Positions 5,310 to 5,665 of a DNA stretch of 5,665 nucleotides are shown here, in pieces. This DNA is from an uncultured Eubacteriales bacterium (GTDB taxonomy: Bacteria; Bacillota; Clostridia; Christensenellales; UBA1242): positions 1 to 5,665 of the forward strand of contig USTX01000051.1 in assembly GCA_900557655.1 (NCBI GenBank). The letters are read 5' to 3'. Below the pieces are notes generated by a model. It made no database searches. It was not told the origin of the DNA and saw only the letters and a list, made by a program, of their open reading frames with translations. The translations under genes were made by a program, and so were the position numbers. The stretch's first letter is position 1. Every line of letters begins with the position of its first letter.

Positions 5310-5665
5310 ATGGAAAAAAGGTTTTTTGATGAGGCGTTTAAACTGGCGCAAATAGCCTATAAAAAAGATGAAGTGCCGGTTGGGGCTGTGATAGTTAAAG
5401 ATGGAAAAATAATAGGCAAGGCGCGAAATATGCGTCAAAAAACGCGCAACGCAACGGCGCATGCTGAGATTTTGGCGATTGAAAAGGCGTGTAAAAAAAT
5501 AAAAGATTTTAGGCTAACGGGGTGCGACATTTATGTTACGCTTGAACCATGCGTTATGTGTTTGGGCGCGATAATAAATGCAAGGATAGACAACCTTTAT
5601 TTTGCGGCCAGAATTAATAAGCCAGACACCATTACAAGCGAAGAACTTGCGGCGCGTGCGGGGCT
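5310..5665 (+). CDS. tadA: TadA-like tRNA adenosine(34) deaminase, 3' end cut by window
   Basis: TadA deaminates adenosine 34 to inosine in the anticodon of tRNA-Arg(ACG), which lets one tRNA read several CGN codons. The first 118 complete codons are visible and open to the window edge. They show the cytidine-deaminase fold in order: an N-terminal helix, VPVGAVIVKDGKIIG (22-36), N40, the HAE motif (H51, with E53 as proton shuttle) and EPCVMC (C81 and C84, zinc ligands with H51), then GAIINARI (86-93). This spacing is typical of TadA. The following segment reads FAARINKPDTITSEEL (98-113), where the family usually has a GAxDxKxGAxGS-like stretch, so this copy is divergent there and a paralogous nucleotide deaminase cannot be fully excluded. 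It lies 87 nt after the M14 gene, too far for coupled translation. Confidence 0.87.
   Translation, partial: MEKRFFDEAFKLAQIAYKKDEVPVGAVIVKDGKIIGKARNMRQKTRNATAHAEILAIEKACKKIKDFRLTGCDIYVTLEPCVMCLGAIINARIDNLYFAARINKPDTITSEELAARAG

Overview
The window looks like a piece of a chromosome from a Bacillota (Firmicutes), probably an uncultured clostridium-like lineage. The evidence is the gene set: a WalJ/YycJ-type metallo-beta-lactamase-fold protein, RlmH, a CPBP membrane protease, TadA, and a lipoprotein M1 peptidase with a Gram-positive-style lipobox. Strong Shine-Dalgarno sequences and very AT-rich spacers fit as well. I cannot name a genus. All six genes lie on the + strand. Two coding lines that I counted (961-1020 and 2221-2280) have about 55% and 45% GC, against about 20% in the long spacer (88 G/C in 1451-1882) and about 15% in the short spacer before tadA.

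Layout: (1) 1-1449 is the 3' part of an M1-family zinc aminopeptidase, probably an exported lipoprotein; its start lies outside the window. (2) 1450-1882 is a 433-nt spacer with no gene but with structure: a helically phased 11-bp tandem repeat, a 10-bp inverted repeat in a GC-richer island, an 11-bp direct repeat, and a 13-bp inverted repeat whose right arm abuts the -35 box of a good sigma-A-type promoter. (3) 1883-4341 plus 4350-5222 is a tight four-gene operon: walJ, a CPBP protease, rlmH and an M14 zinc carboxypeptidase. Gaps are 3 nt, a 1-nt overlap and 8 nt. (4) 5223-5309 is a short AT-rich spacer with a weak promoter candidate. (5) 5310 to the window edge is the start of tadA, cut off by the window.

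How the genes fit together: WalJ and RlmH belong to the conserved set found near the WalRK (cell-wall stress) locus in many Firmicutes. RlmH modifies 23S rRNA and TadA modifies tRNA, so both serve translation. The M14 enzyme has no signal peptide, and its substrate-binding Arg (R145 of carboxypeptidase A) is replaced by Asn. This suggests an intracellular peptidase for an unusual peptide, possibly a peptidoglycan fragment (inference only). I see no defence system, CRISPR array, transposon, tRNA or rRNA. The most unusual material is the architecture of the spacer upstream of walJ.
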